A DNA stretch of 64,000 nucleotides, from contig NZ_CP077073.1 in the NCBI RefSeq assembly GCF_019139535.1, forward strand, positions 3,190,501 to 3,254,500. The letters are read 5' to 3'. This stretch comes from Pseudomonas muyukensis. GTDB lineage: Bacteria; Pseudomonadota; Gammaproteobacteria; Pseudomonadales; Pseudomonadaceae. The notes under the pieces are model-generated. The model had not been told where the DNA came from. It saw only the letters and a list, made by a program, of their open reading frames with translations, and ran no database searches. A program made the position numbers and the translations under genes. Numbering within the stretch: the first letter of the stretch is position 1; each line of letters starts with the position of its first letter. Positions 1-7,033 of this stretch are shown here, piece by piece.

Positions 1-318
1 GGGGTACAGGCCCTGATCAGCCGCGCCTATGCCGCGCCACGGGATGCGCTGGAGCGCACGCTGGCGCAGATCTGGACCGAGGTGCTCAAGGTCGAGCAGG
101 TAGGGCGCGACGACAACTTCTTCGAGTTGGGCGGGCATTCGTTGCTGGCGGTCAACCTGGTGGCGCGCATGCGTCAGGCGGGGTTGCATGCCGATGCGCG
201 CCTGTTGTTCAGCCAGCCGACCCTGGCGGGCTTGGCGGCGCATACCCAGCGCCAGGCGCGGCAGGTGGAGATTCCGCGCTCGACGGTGCCAGGGTTGGCC
301 GGGCGGCGGCGAATCTGA
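1..318 (+). CDS. Non-ribosomal peptide synthetase, C-terminal end (carrier domain), partial
   Basis: The frame is open from the first base, so the gene begins outside the window. The visible 105 residues are the end of an adenylation domain followed by a peptidyl carrier (thiolation) domain with the phosphopantetheine motif FFELGGHSLL; the modified serine is codon 47 (bases 139-141). After the carrier domain only about 30 residues remain (ending GLAGRRRI), so no thioesterase, reductase or condensation domain follows. The product must therefore be released by another protein or passed to a partner synthetase. The next gene is convergent, so this is the last gene of its operon on this side. The peptide made cannot be told from this fragment. 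Confidence 0.93.
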   Translation, partial: GVQALISRAYAAPRDALERTLAQIWTEVLKVEQVGRDDNFFELGGHSLLAVNLVARMRQAGLHADARLLFSQPTLAGLAAHTQRQARQVEIPRSTVPGLAGRRRI

Positions 319-427
319 GGGGGCGGGCAGTTTCCAGGCGCCAGGGCGCTCGCGCGCAGCATGCCTTGCGCCGAGCCCCCGGTAGGCCCTCTATTGCAGG
401 TGGCCCAGGCCCTGCATCCGCCAGGCC

Positions 428-1525
428 TCAGGCCTTTTGCAAAACAGGGTAATCGGTATACCCCTCGGCCCCATTGGCATAATCGAACTGTGCCCGATGC
501 GGGTTCAGCGGCGCCTGCTGCTGCAACCGCTCGACCAGGTCAGGGTTGGCGATGAACGCGCGGCCGAAGGCCACGGCATCGATCAAGCCGCGTTCGAGCA
601 ACCCCTCGGCCTTGTCCGCGGTATAGGCCCCCGCCGCGACGATCACCCCCGGATAGGCCGCGCGAATCGCCGCGCGGAATTCGTCGCGCAGCGGCTTGCC
701 ACCGGCCCAGTCCGGTTCGGACAAGTGCAGGTAGGCCAGGTTGCGCTTGGCCAGCTCGCCGATCAGGTACAGGCCCGCAGCCTCCTGGTCCTCGCCATTG
801 TCGATGCCGTTGAAGCCGCCCAGCGGGAAGATGCGGATACCCACGCGATCGGCGCTCCACTGGGCAATGGCGGCATCCACCGCTTCGAGCACGATGCGCG
901 CGCGGTTCTCGACACTGCCCCCGTAGCGGTCCTCGCGGGTGTTGGCACTGGGGGTGAGGAACTGGTGCAGCAGGTAGCCGTGGGCGGCGTGCAGCTCGAT
1001 GAAGTCGAAACCCGCCTCGCGGGCATTGGCCGCGGCCTGGCCGAAGTCGGCGACGATGCCGGCGATCTCGGCCGCGCTCAAGGCGCGTGGGGTCGAGGTT
1101 TCGACCCGGATCACATTGCGGTTTTCGTCTCGCAGGCTGGTGCGGGCATTGGCCGCCAGCGCCGACGGCGCCACCGGTGCCTGGCCCTCGGGCTGCAACG
1201 AGGTGTGCGAGACCCGGCCGGTGTGCCACACCTGCACGGCGCTGTGGCCGCCCTCGGCATGGATGCCGTCGTTGACCCGGCGCCAGCCGGCAATCTGTTC
1301 GGCGGTGTGGATGCCTGGCGAGCCGGAATAGCCCTTGGCCTGGAACGAGATCTGCGTGGCCTCGCTGATGATCAGCCCGGCACTGGCGCGCTGACGGTAG
1401 TACTCGGCCATCAGCGGTGTGGGAATGTCGCCTGGCTCCTGGCTGCGCAGGCGGGTCAGCGGCGCCATGAACACCCGGTTGGGCAGGGTGAGCGGGCCAA
1501 GTTGCAGGGGTTCGAACAATTTCAT
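428..1525 (-). CDS. nemA: Old Yellow Enzyme family alkene reductase (NemA/XenB-like)
   Basis: A 365-residue FMN-dependent ene-reductase that reduces activated C=C bonds or nitro compounds using NAD(P)H in the cytoplasm. It has the (beta/alpha)8 OYE fold along its whole length. Visible family residues are APLTR near residue 24 (FMN contact), the substrate-binding pair H179/H182 in [12 protein letters not shown]184 (proton donor position) and the [15 protein letters not shown] stretch. The C-terminal [11 protein letters not shown] binds the FMN phosphate. Length is normal for the family. It faces away from ilvA and converges on the NRPS gene. The natural substrate is unknown; no TetR or LysR repressor gene sits beside it. 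Confidence 0.93.
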   Translation of the reverse strand: MKLFEPLQLGPLTLPNRVFMAPLTRLRSQEPGDIPTPLMAEYYRQRASAGLIISEATQISFQAKGYSGSPGIHTAEQIAGWRRVNDGIHAEGGHSAVQVWHTGRVSHTSLQPEGQAPVAPSALAANARTSLRDENRNVIRVETSTPRALSAAEIAGIVADFGQAAANAREAGFDFIELHAAHGYLLHQFLTPSANTREDRYGGSVENRARIVLEAVDAAIAQWSADRVGIRIFPLGGFNGIDNGEDQEAAGLYLIGELAKRNLAYLHLSEPDWAGGKPLRDEFRAAIRAAYPGVIVAAGAYTADKAEGLLERGLIDAVAFGRAFIANPDLVERLQQQAPLNPHRAQFDYANGAEGYTDYPVLQKA

Positions 1526-1661
1526 GGAAGCACCGTTTCAAGGAGGATTCGATGCCGCGCACGATACCGAGGTGATTGGGGAAAGGGGGGACCGGGTGAC
1601 TGGCACAACGGGCGCCAATGGGGATTAGCGGGTGCATACAGCCGCTCATCACTGGCCTGTA

Positions 1662-1691
1662 TTGACTTGCCAGCCGGGCCCAGGCTACTTT
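1662..1691 (+). promoter_or_regulatory. Possible sigma-70 promoter for the ilvA leader
   Basis: TTGACT (1662-1667) and TACTTT (1686-1691) are separated by 18 bases. Transcription from it would begin only a few bases before the leader ATG at 1700, so the leader peptide would be nearly leaderless. This is a pattern match only. Confidence 0.4.
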
Positions 1692-1699
1692 TCCACCCC

Positions 1700-1765
1700 A
1701 TGAACACACGCCTGCAGTGCCGCGCCCCAAGCATTATTACCGCCATTATCGGATTGGCGGGCTAG
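1700..1765 (+). CDS. Isoleucine-rich leader peptide of the ilvA attenuator
   Basis: A 21-codon reading frame, ATG to TAG, whose C-terminal half reads SIITAIIGLAG. Four of its codons are isoleucine (ATT 1733, ATT 1736, ATT 1745, ATC 1748), plus one threonine and one leucine. That is the end product and the substrate of the pathway whose first enzyme is encoded 82 bases downstream. Its last codons (GCG GGC TAG) overlap the segment that can pair with the terminator's left arm, exactly as in the classical ilv, leu and trp leaders. No good Shine-Dalgarno sequence is visible, so translation may be leaderless. It is too short for standard gene callers. Confidence 0.75.
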   Translation: MNTRLQCRAPSIITAIIGLAG

Positions 1766-1806
1766 CGCACACATGCACGAAACCCGCCCTGGAGGCGGGT
1801 TTTTTC
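1756..1806 (+). promoter_or_regulatory. Transcription attenuator of ilvA (antiterminator and terminator)
   Basis: GGCGGG at 1756-1761 can pair with CCCGCC at 1783-1788 (antiterminator). The same CCCGCC also pairs with GGCGGG at 1794-1799 (ACCCGCC/GGCGGGT, loop CTGGA), followed by a run of Ts at 1800-1805, which is an intrinsic terminator. The two structures exclude each other. A ribosome stalled on the Ile codons (1733-1750) leaves 1756-1761 free, so the antiterminator forms. A ribosome that reaches the stop codon (1763-1765) covers it, so the terminator forms. The pairing is visible in the sequence; the regulation is inferred from known branched-chain operons. Confidence 0.78.
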
Positions 1807-1847
1807 TCTCTGACTCCTGGGCCCTTGAAAACAACCAGGAGTCATCG

Positions 1848-3410
1848 ATGACCAGCCTCAGCCTTCCCTCGCGTACCCCCGTAACACCGCAACAACTGCT
1901 GTCCGAGCAGGTGCGGCGGATTCTCTCGGCGCCGGTGTACGACCTGGCCATCGAAACCCCGCTGCAAGGCGCCCCGGCGCTGTCGGCCAGCCTGGGCAAC
2001 CAGGTGCTGCTCAAGCGCGAGGACCTGCAACCGACCTTCTCCTTCAAGATCCGTGGTGCCTACACCCGGCTCTCGCGCCTGAGCCCCGCCCAGCGCGCCC
2101 GCGGCGTGATCACCGCCTCGGCCGGCAACCACGCCCAGGGCGTGGCCCTGGCCGCCGCGCACCTAGGGCTGAACGCCACCATCGTCATGCCCACCACCAC
2201 GCCCTCGCTCAAGGTCGAGGGCGTGCGCTCGCGGGGTGGCCAGGTCGTGCTGCATGGCGAGAGCTTCCCCCACGCCCTGGCCCACGCCCTGGCGTTGGCC
2301 GATAGCCAGGGGGCGACCTTCGTGCCGCCGTTCGACGACCCTGATGTGATCGCCGGCCAGGGTACGGTGGCCATGGAGATCCTGCGCCAGCACCCGGGCC
2401 GGCTGGACGCGATCTTCGTGCCGGTGGGCGGCGGCGGGTTGATCGCCGGCATCGCCGCCTACGTCAAGTACCTGCGCCCCGAGGTCAAGGTGATCGGTGT
2501 CGAGCCGCAGGACTCCAACTGCCTGCAGGCGGCCATGGCCGCTGGCGAGCGGGTGGTGCTGGCGCAGGTCGGCACCTTCGCCGACGGCGTGGCGGTGGCG
2601 CAGGTTGGCGCGCACTGTTTCGAGCTGTGCCGGCACTTCGTCGACGAGGTGGTGACGGTCAGCAGCGATGAGCTGTGCGCGGCGATCAAGGACATCTACG
2701 ACGATACCCGCTCGATCACCGAACCCTCCGGCGCCCTGGCCGTGGCCGGGATCAAGAAGTACGTGGCCCGCACAGGCGCCCAGGGGCAGACGCTGGTGGC
2801 CATCGACTCAGGCGCCAACGTCAACTTCGACCGCCTGCGCCATGTGGCTGAGCGCGCCGAGCTGGGCGAGCAGCGCGAAGCGGTGATCGCCGTGACCATC
2901 CCCGAATGCCCCGGCAGTTTCCGCGCCTTCTGCCTGGCGCTGGGCAAGCGCCAGATCACCGAGTTCAACTACCGCTACTACCCGGGCAGGGCGGCGCGCC
3001 TGTTCGTTGGCGTGCAGACCCACCCCCAGCACGACCCGCGTGAAGCGCTGCTGGCCAGCCTGGGCGCGCAGGGCTACCCGGTGCTCGACCTGACCGACAA
3101 CGAGCTGGCCAAGCTGCACGTGCGCCATACCGTGGGCGGGCACGCGGCGCCAGGGGCCAGCGAGCGGGTGCTGCGCTTCGAGTTTGCCGAGCGGCCCGGG
3201 GCCTTGCTGGGCTTTCTCGAACGCTTGGGCAAGCGCTGGAACATCAGCCTGTTCCACTACCGCAACCACGGCGCGGCGCAGGCGCGGGTGTTCGCCGGGC
3301 TGGAGGTGCCGGACGCGGAACTGGCCGGGTTGCCGCAGGCGCTGGAAGCGATGGGTTATCCGTATTGGGACGAGACGGATAACCCGGCGTATCGGTTGTT
3401 CATGGGGTAG
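1848..3410 (+). CDS. ilvA: Threonine ammonia-lyase, biosynthetic (threonine deaminase)
   Basis: Converts L-threonine to 2-oxobutanoate and ammonia, the first committed step to isoleucine. It is 520 residues from ATG 1848, the long allosteric form (E. coli IlvA is 514). The start is chosen because AGGAG lies seven bases upstream; an in-frame ATG at 1773 lies inside the attenuator hairpin region and would add 25 unlike residues. Residues 1-320 form the PLP fold: SFKIRGAY carries the Schiff-base lysine (K67), SAGNHAQG binds substrate and VGGGGLIAG binds the PLP phosphate. Residues from about 345 on hold two ACT-like Thr_dehydrat_C domains, which normally give isoleucine feedback inhibition. Expression is probably controlled by the attenuator at 1700-1806. 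Confidence 0.95.
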   Translation: MTSLSLPSRTPVTPQQLLSEQVRRILSAPVYDLAIETPLQGAPALSASLGNQVLLKREDLQPTFSFKIRGAYTRLSRLSPAQRARGVITASAGNHAQGVALAAAHLGLNATIVMPTTTPSLKVEGVRSRGGQVVLHGESFPHALAHALALADSQGATFVPPFDDPDVIAGQGTVAMEILRQHPGRLDAIFVPVGGGGLIAGIAAYVKYLRPEVKVIGVEPQDSNCLQAAMAAGERVVLAQVGTFADGVAVAQVGAHCFELCRHFVDEVVTVSSDELCAAIKDIYDDTRSITEPSGALAVAGIKKYVARTGAQGQTLVAIDSGANVNFDRLRHVAERAELGEQREAVIAVTIPECPGSFRAFCLALGKRQITEFNYRYYPGRAARLFVGVQTHPQHDPREALLASLGAQGYPVLDLTDNELAKLHVRHTVGGHAAPGASERVLRFEFAERPGALLGFLERLGKRWNISLFHYRNHGAAQARVFAGLEVPDAELAGLPQALEAMGYPYWDETDNPAYRLFMG

Positions 3411-3501
3411 CCGGTTTGCCCAAGGGTTGCCCTGGATCAACGCCGCACAGCGCGTTCAGGCAGATGCTCAAGCCCTACCATTCGCTTGAGAGGGCCTGGC
3501 C

Positions 3502-4650
3502 ATGAGCAGCACGTTCTTCATCCCCGCCGTCAATATCATGGGCATCGACTGCCTGGAGGAGGCGATGGCCGCCATCGCCGGTTATGGCTTGCGCAAGGCG
3601 TTGATCGTCACCGACGCGGGCCTGGTCAAGGCCGGCGTGGTCGAGCGGATCGCCGGCATGCTGGCCATGCGCGATATCGACGCGCGGGTGTTCGACGGCG
3701 CCAAGCCCAACCCGAGCATCGCCAACGTCGAGGCAGGGCTGGCCATGCTGCGCCGCGAGGGCTGTGACTGCGTGGTGTCGCTGGGCGGCGGCTCGCCCCA
3801 CGATTGCGCCAAGGGCATCGCCTTGTGCGCGACCAACGGCGGGCATATCAGCGACTACGAGGGCGTCGACCGGTCGAGCAAGCCGCAGCTGCCGCTGATC
3901 GCGATCAACACCACCGCCGGCACTGCCAGCGAGATGACCCGCTTCTGCATCATCACCGACGAGGCGCGCCATGTGAAAATGGCCATCGTCGACCGCAACG
4001 TCACGCCGCTCCTGTCGGTCAACGACCCGGCGCTGATGGCCGGCATGCCCAAGGGCCTGACCGCGGCCACTGGCATGGATGCGCTGACCCATGCCATCGA
4101 GGCCTATGTCTCGACCGCCGCCACGCCGATCACCGATGCCTGCGCGCTCAAGGCCATCGGCCTGATCAACGACAACCTGCGCCAGGCGGTTGCCGACGGC
4201 GCCGACCTGCAGGCGCGGGAGAACATGGCCTATGCCCAGTTCCTCGCGGGGATGGCGTTCAACAATGCATCGCTTGGGTATGTGCATGCCATGGCCCACC
4301 AGCTGGGCGGCTACTACGACTTGCCCCATGGCGTGTGCAACGCGGTGTTGCTGCCCCATGTACAACGTTTCAATGCCAAGGTCAGTGCCGTGCGCTTGCG
4401 CGATGTGGCCAAGGCCATGGGCGTCAAGGTGTGCGGGCTGGATGCCGAGCAGGGCGCCGGGGCGGCGATTTCGGCCATCGAGCACCTGGCCGCGGCCATC
4501 GGTATCCCGGCCGGGCTGGCGGAGCTGGGGGCCAAGGTCGAGGACGTGCCGGTACTGGCGGCCAATGCGCTGAAGGATGCCTGTGGCCTGACCAATCCGC
4601 GGGTGGCCAGCCAGGTGGAGATCGAGGCGATCTTCAAGGCGGCGTTCTAG
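3502..4650 (+). CDS. yiaY: Iron-containing alcohol dehydrogenase (YiaY-like)
   Basis: A 382-residue group III metal-dependent NAD(P)H alcohol dehydrogenase. [11 protein letters not shown] (from residue 96) binds the dinucleotide. The iron ligands expected for this family are all present: D193 and H197 in [13 protein letters not shown]262 and H276 in [18 protein letters not shown], with the catalytic H266 between them. A good Shine-Dalgarno (GAGAGGG) precedes ATG 3502. It lies 91 bases after ilvA on the same strand. E. coli YiaY of similar length oxidises threonine and short alcohols, so a threonine or methanol/ethanol-type substrate is possible but not shown. Confidence 0.88.
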   Translation: MSSTFFIPAVNIMGIDCLEEAMAAIAGYGLRKALIVTDAGLVKAGVVERIAGMLAMRDIDARVFDGAKPNPSIANVEAGLAMLRREGCDCVVSLGGGSPHDCAKGIALCATNGGHISDYEGVDRSSKPQLPLIAINTTAGTASEMTRFCIITDEARHVKMAIVDRNVTPLLSVNDPALMAGMPKGLTAATGMDALTHAIEAYVSTAATPITDACALKAIGLINDNLRQAVADGADLQARENMAYAQFLAGMAFNNASLGYVHAMAHQLGGYYDLPHGVCNAVLLPHVQRFNAKVSAVRLRDVAKAMGVKVCGLDAEQGAGAAISAIEHLAAAIGIPAGLAELGAKVEDVPVLAANALKDACGLTNPRVASQVEIEAIFKAAF

Positions 4651-4701
4651 AACGGCGTGGTAAGTGGCTGGCGCCTACGGGCATTGCAGGTCGCAGACGG
4701 C

Positions 4702-5113
4702 GTAGGAGCCGGCCTTGCCGGCGAACACCGGCGTAGCCGGTGCCAGCCACCGCGTCGCCTGGTTCGCCAGCAAGGCTGGCGCCCACGGGCATTGCAGGCC
4801 GCAACCGCCGTAGGAGCCGGCTTGCCGGCGAACACCGGCGCAGCCGGTGCCAGCCACCGCGTCGCCTGGTTCGCCAGCAAGGCTGGCGCCCACGGGCATT
4901 GCAGGCCGCAACCGCCGTAGGAGCCGGCCTTGCCGGCGAACACCGGCGCAGCCGGTGCCAGCCGCCGCGTCGCCTGGTTCGCCAGCAAGGCTGGCGCCCA
5001 CGGGCATTGCAGGCCGCAACCGCCGTAGGAGCCGGCCTTGCCGGCGAACACCGGCGCAACCGGTGCCATCCACCGCGTCGCCGGGTTCGCCAGCAAGGCT
5101 GGCGCCTACGGGG
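4702..5113. repeat. Tandem array of four REP-pair units (period 107-108 bp)
   Basis: Four near-identical units begin with GTAGGAGCCGG at 4702, 4810, 4917 and 5025. Each contains a REP palindrome, a small CACCGG..CCGGTG hairpin, and an inverted REP (TTCGCCAGCAAGGCTGGCGCC), then a short tail GGGCATTGCAGGCCGCAACC. It fills the 488-base gap between two convergent genes (4651-5138). The open frames across it in several phases are products of the repeats and not genes. The same unit recurs at 55454-55951. Confidence 0.92.
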
Positions 5114-5138
5114 CCGGGACAGACTCCAAACGCGCTGG

Positions 5139-6332
5139 CTAACGCTCGCGCATGAAGAACCCCGCCACGTACTTGCGGAAGGTCTCCAGGCTCTTGAAGT
5201 CGGCATAGCGCTTGAAGTTCTCGGCATCCGGCTCCGGCCCCAGCGGTTGCTCGAGCAACGACACCGACAACACCCGGTCCTGGTCCGAGGTCAACACCAG
5301 CTCGTCCATCACCTGGCCGCCGATCACCGGGCGGCGCATCAGCACCTTCACCCCCTTGCTGGCCATCCAGTCGATCAGCGACACCAGCGCCTTCAGGGGC
5401 TCGCGCTCTTCGTCGCGGTATACCGGGAACAGCTGCCCGCGCGACAGCACCGGCACGCTGGCGACATGGATCAGCTCGTAGAAATGGCTGCCGGCGGTGG
5501 CCGGTGAATACAGTGCCAGGGCCAGCAGCGGCCCGCTGGCGCGGCTGCCACCCCAGTACTGGTGGTGGCCCTGGAAGTCGAAGCCGTCCTCGCTGCGGTT
5601 GTTGAACAGCTTGCGGCCCTTGATCTGGTCGACGCAGTCCAGCAGCAGGCCATGCCGACGGTGGTTGCCGAACACCGTGGCTTCACGTAGCCGGGCCTTG
5701 AGCATCATCATGTGCTTCATGTCCAGGCGCGTTTCCAGGTAGTTGCTGGCCGGCACCCGCTCCAGCAGCGGGTAACGGCCGGCCACCCCGCGCAGCTCGG
5801 CGAACTGGGCGGTGAGGTCCTTCTTCAGGTGCGTGGCATAGACGTTCAGGCCACTGGCCTCGATCCAGGTCAGCAGCAACGACAGCAGGCGTTGCTGCTC
5901 ACGGCGTTCGCCGGGCTCGCGCGGCCCGCCGGTGGTGTCGCCGTCGCCTGCACGGCGATAGTCGCCCAGCAGGCGCAAGGGGGCATCCGGCGCCAGCCAG
6001 GCGGCGGGGGGGGGGTGGTCCTGGGCGCTGGCGCCGGCCTCGCGCTCATCCTTGCTGAACGGGCAGCCCGGGGTGTGTTCGGGGGTGTCGGGGTTGTTGC
6101 GCAGGAACAGGGTGCCGGTGTTGCCGTTGAGCGACACATTGAGCACCGGCAGGGCATCCTGGCGGCAATCGCAGGCCAACCACTGGTTGGCGCTGCGCAC
6201 TTTCATCAGCCATTGGTTGGCCTGCAGCAGGCGGGGGCCGGCCAGGGTGCCAGCGGCAAAATCGGCCAGCAGTTCCTCTTCGGCCAGGGTCAGGCTGCGC
6301 ACTTGTGCTCCGGATTTTTCGATGATACGCAT
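5139..6332 (-). CDS. Hypothetical protein with a CxC...HxxxC motif
   Basis: A 397-residue protein I cannot name. It has no signal peptide or membrane segment. Near the N-terminus WLACDC and PEHTPGCPF place C54, C56, H86 and C90 so that they could bind one zinc, in a context (bulk content reduced to short acidic and Pro-rich text) like nucleic-acid-associated SWIM-like fingers. The remainder looks globular, with a basic loop DQIKGRKLFNNRSEDGFDFQGHHQYW and a C-terminal half ending YADFKSLETFRKYVAGFFMRER. ATG 6332 is preferred to an upstream in-frame TTG at 6362 because GGAG lies about 10 bases before it. It converges on yiaY across the REP array. Function unknown. Confidence 0.75.
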   Translation of the reverse strand: MRIIEKSGAQVRSLTLAEEELLADFAAGTLAGPRLLQANQWLMKVRSANQWLACDCRQDALPVLNVSLNGNTGTLFLRNNPDTPEHTPGCPFSKDEREAGASAQDHPPPAAWLAPDAPLRLLGDYRRAGDGDTTGGPREPGERREQQRLLSLLLTWIEASGLNVYATHLKKDLTAQFAELRGVAGRYPLLERVPASNYLETRLDMKHMMMLKARLREATVFGNHRRHGLLLDCVDQIKGRKLFNNRSEDGFDFQGHHQYWGGSRASGPLLALALYSPATAGSHFYELIHVASVPVLSRGQLFPVYRDEEREPLKALVSLIDWMASKGVKVLMRRPVIGGQVMDELVLTSDQDRVLSVSLLEQPLGPEPDAENFKRYADFKSLETFRKYVAGFFMRER

Positions 6333-6359
6333 TGAGAAGCAGCTCCAAGCTACGAGCCT

Positions 6360-6401
6360 CAAGCTTCAGGCAAAGCGCGGCGGCTTTCAACTTGAAGCTT
6401 G
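6360..6401. repeat. Small inverted repeat (CAAGCTTCA / TGAAGCTTG)
   Basis: CAAGCTTCA at 6360-6368 is mirrored by TGAAGCTTG at 6393-6401 in the gap between two minus-strand genes. It resembles the AAGCTTGAAGCT-type intergenic repeats common in Pseudomonas and may act as a weak terminator for the VOC gene. There is no T-run. Confidence 0.45.
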
Positions 6402-6419
6402 CAGCCTGGAGCCTGCCGC

Positions 6420-6887
6420 TCACTGGCCGCCGAACAGTTTGGCGGCGCGGGCGCGGATTTCCTCGGGGCTGAGGTCTTCCTTGTGGGTGGAGACGAACCA
6501 CAGGTTGTTGAACGGATCCTTCAGGGTGCCGCTGCGGTCGCCGTAGAACTGGTCCTGGACTTCGCGCACCTGTGTCGCGCCGGCGCGCAAGGCCTGGGCA
6601 TAGACTTTGTCGCAGTCCTCGACATACAGGTGCAGGCCAACTGCTGGCGTTTCGATGGTCTCGCTGGGTTTGAGGCCGCCCTCCATGTCGCAGGGCGAGC
6701 CGAGCATCAGCGAGGAGTCGCCGATTTTCAACTCGGCATGGCCGATGCTGCCGTCAGGGCCTTCGAGGCGGAACATTTCCACGGCGCCGAAGGCGCTCTT
6801 GTAGAACTCAATGGCCTTGGCGGCCTCCTTGATGCCGAGGTAGGGGGTGAGGCTGTGCTGGCCTTCGGGGATGGGCTTGGCTGCCAT
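6420..6887 (-). CDS. VOC family protein (PhnB/glyoxalase-like)
   Basis: A 155-residue vicinal-oxygen-chelate protein with two beta-alpha-beta-beta-beta halves. It starts LTPYLGIKEAAKAIEFYKSAFGA, the typical opening of the PhnB-like subgroup, followed by the internal turn GHAELKIGDSSLMLG and a second half ending DPFNNLWFVSTHKEDLSPEEI. Such proteins are small soluble dimers that may isomerise, dioxygenate or just bind small metabolites; the substrate cannot be told. Start ATG 6887 has AGGAG nine bases upstream. It is transcribed in the same direction as the GapN-like gene but a terminator (6989-7018) separates them. Confidence 0.85.
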   Translation of the reverse strand: MAAKPIPEGQHSLTPYLGIKEAAKAIEFYKSAFGAVEMFRLEGPDGSIGHAELKIGDSSLMLGSPCDMEGGLKPSETIETPAVGLHLYVEDCDKVYAQALRAGATQVREVQDQFYGDRSGTLKDPFNNLWFVSTHKEDLSPEEIRARAAKLFGGQ

Positions 6888-6988
6888 TTGCGTAATCTCC
6901 TTTCACGTGGGGTGGGTTGCAACGCCTTGGTGATTAGAGTCGTCTGCGCGGGCGGAAAATCGACTGTCGCCTTATATCGATTGTCTCT

Positions 6989-7018
6989 AAAAAAGCGAAG
7001 GGGCCGCGATGTGGCCCC
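6989..7018 (-). terminator. Intrinsic terminator of the gapN-like gene
   Basis: Read on the minus strand, GGGGCC and GGCCCC pair around a 7-base loop (bases 7000-7018 on the plus strand) and are followed by TTCGCTTTTTT. It lies 16 bases after the stop codon at 7034. Confidence 0.8.
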
Positions 7019-7033
7019 ATTTGCTCGTCAGCT

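Noticed and set aside
1540..1574. AAGGAGG followed by a tiny frame (MPRTIPR, ATG 1551)
   Set aside because: Good ribosome-binding sequence but only seven codons, no composition bias and no following gene it could regulate; probably chance.
437..1765. Long plus-strand frames opposite nemA and other genes
   Set aside because: High-GC codon bias opens antisense frames; their protein text has no domains, while the opposite strand has clear family motifs.
4634..5227. Long frames on both strands across the REP array
   Set aside because: They repeat with the 107-base unit and have no start signal or family resemblance.
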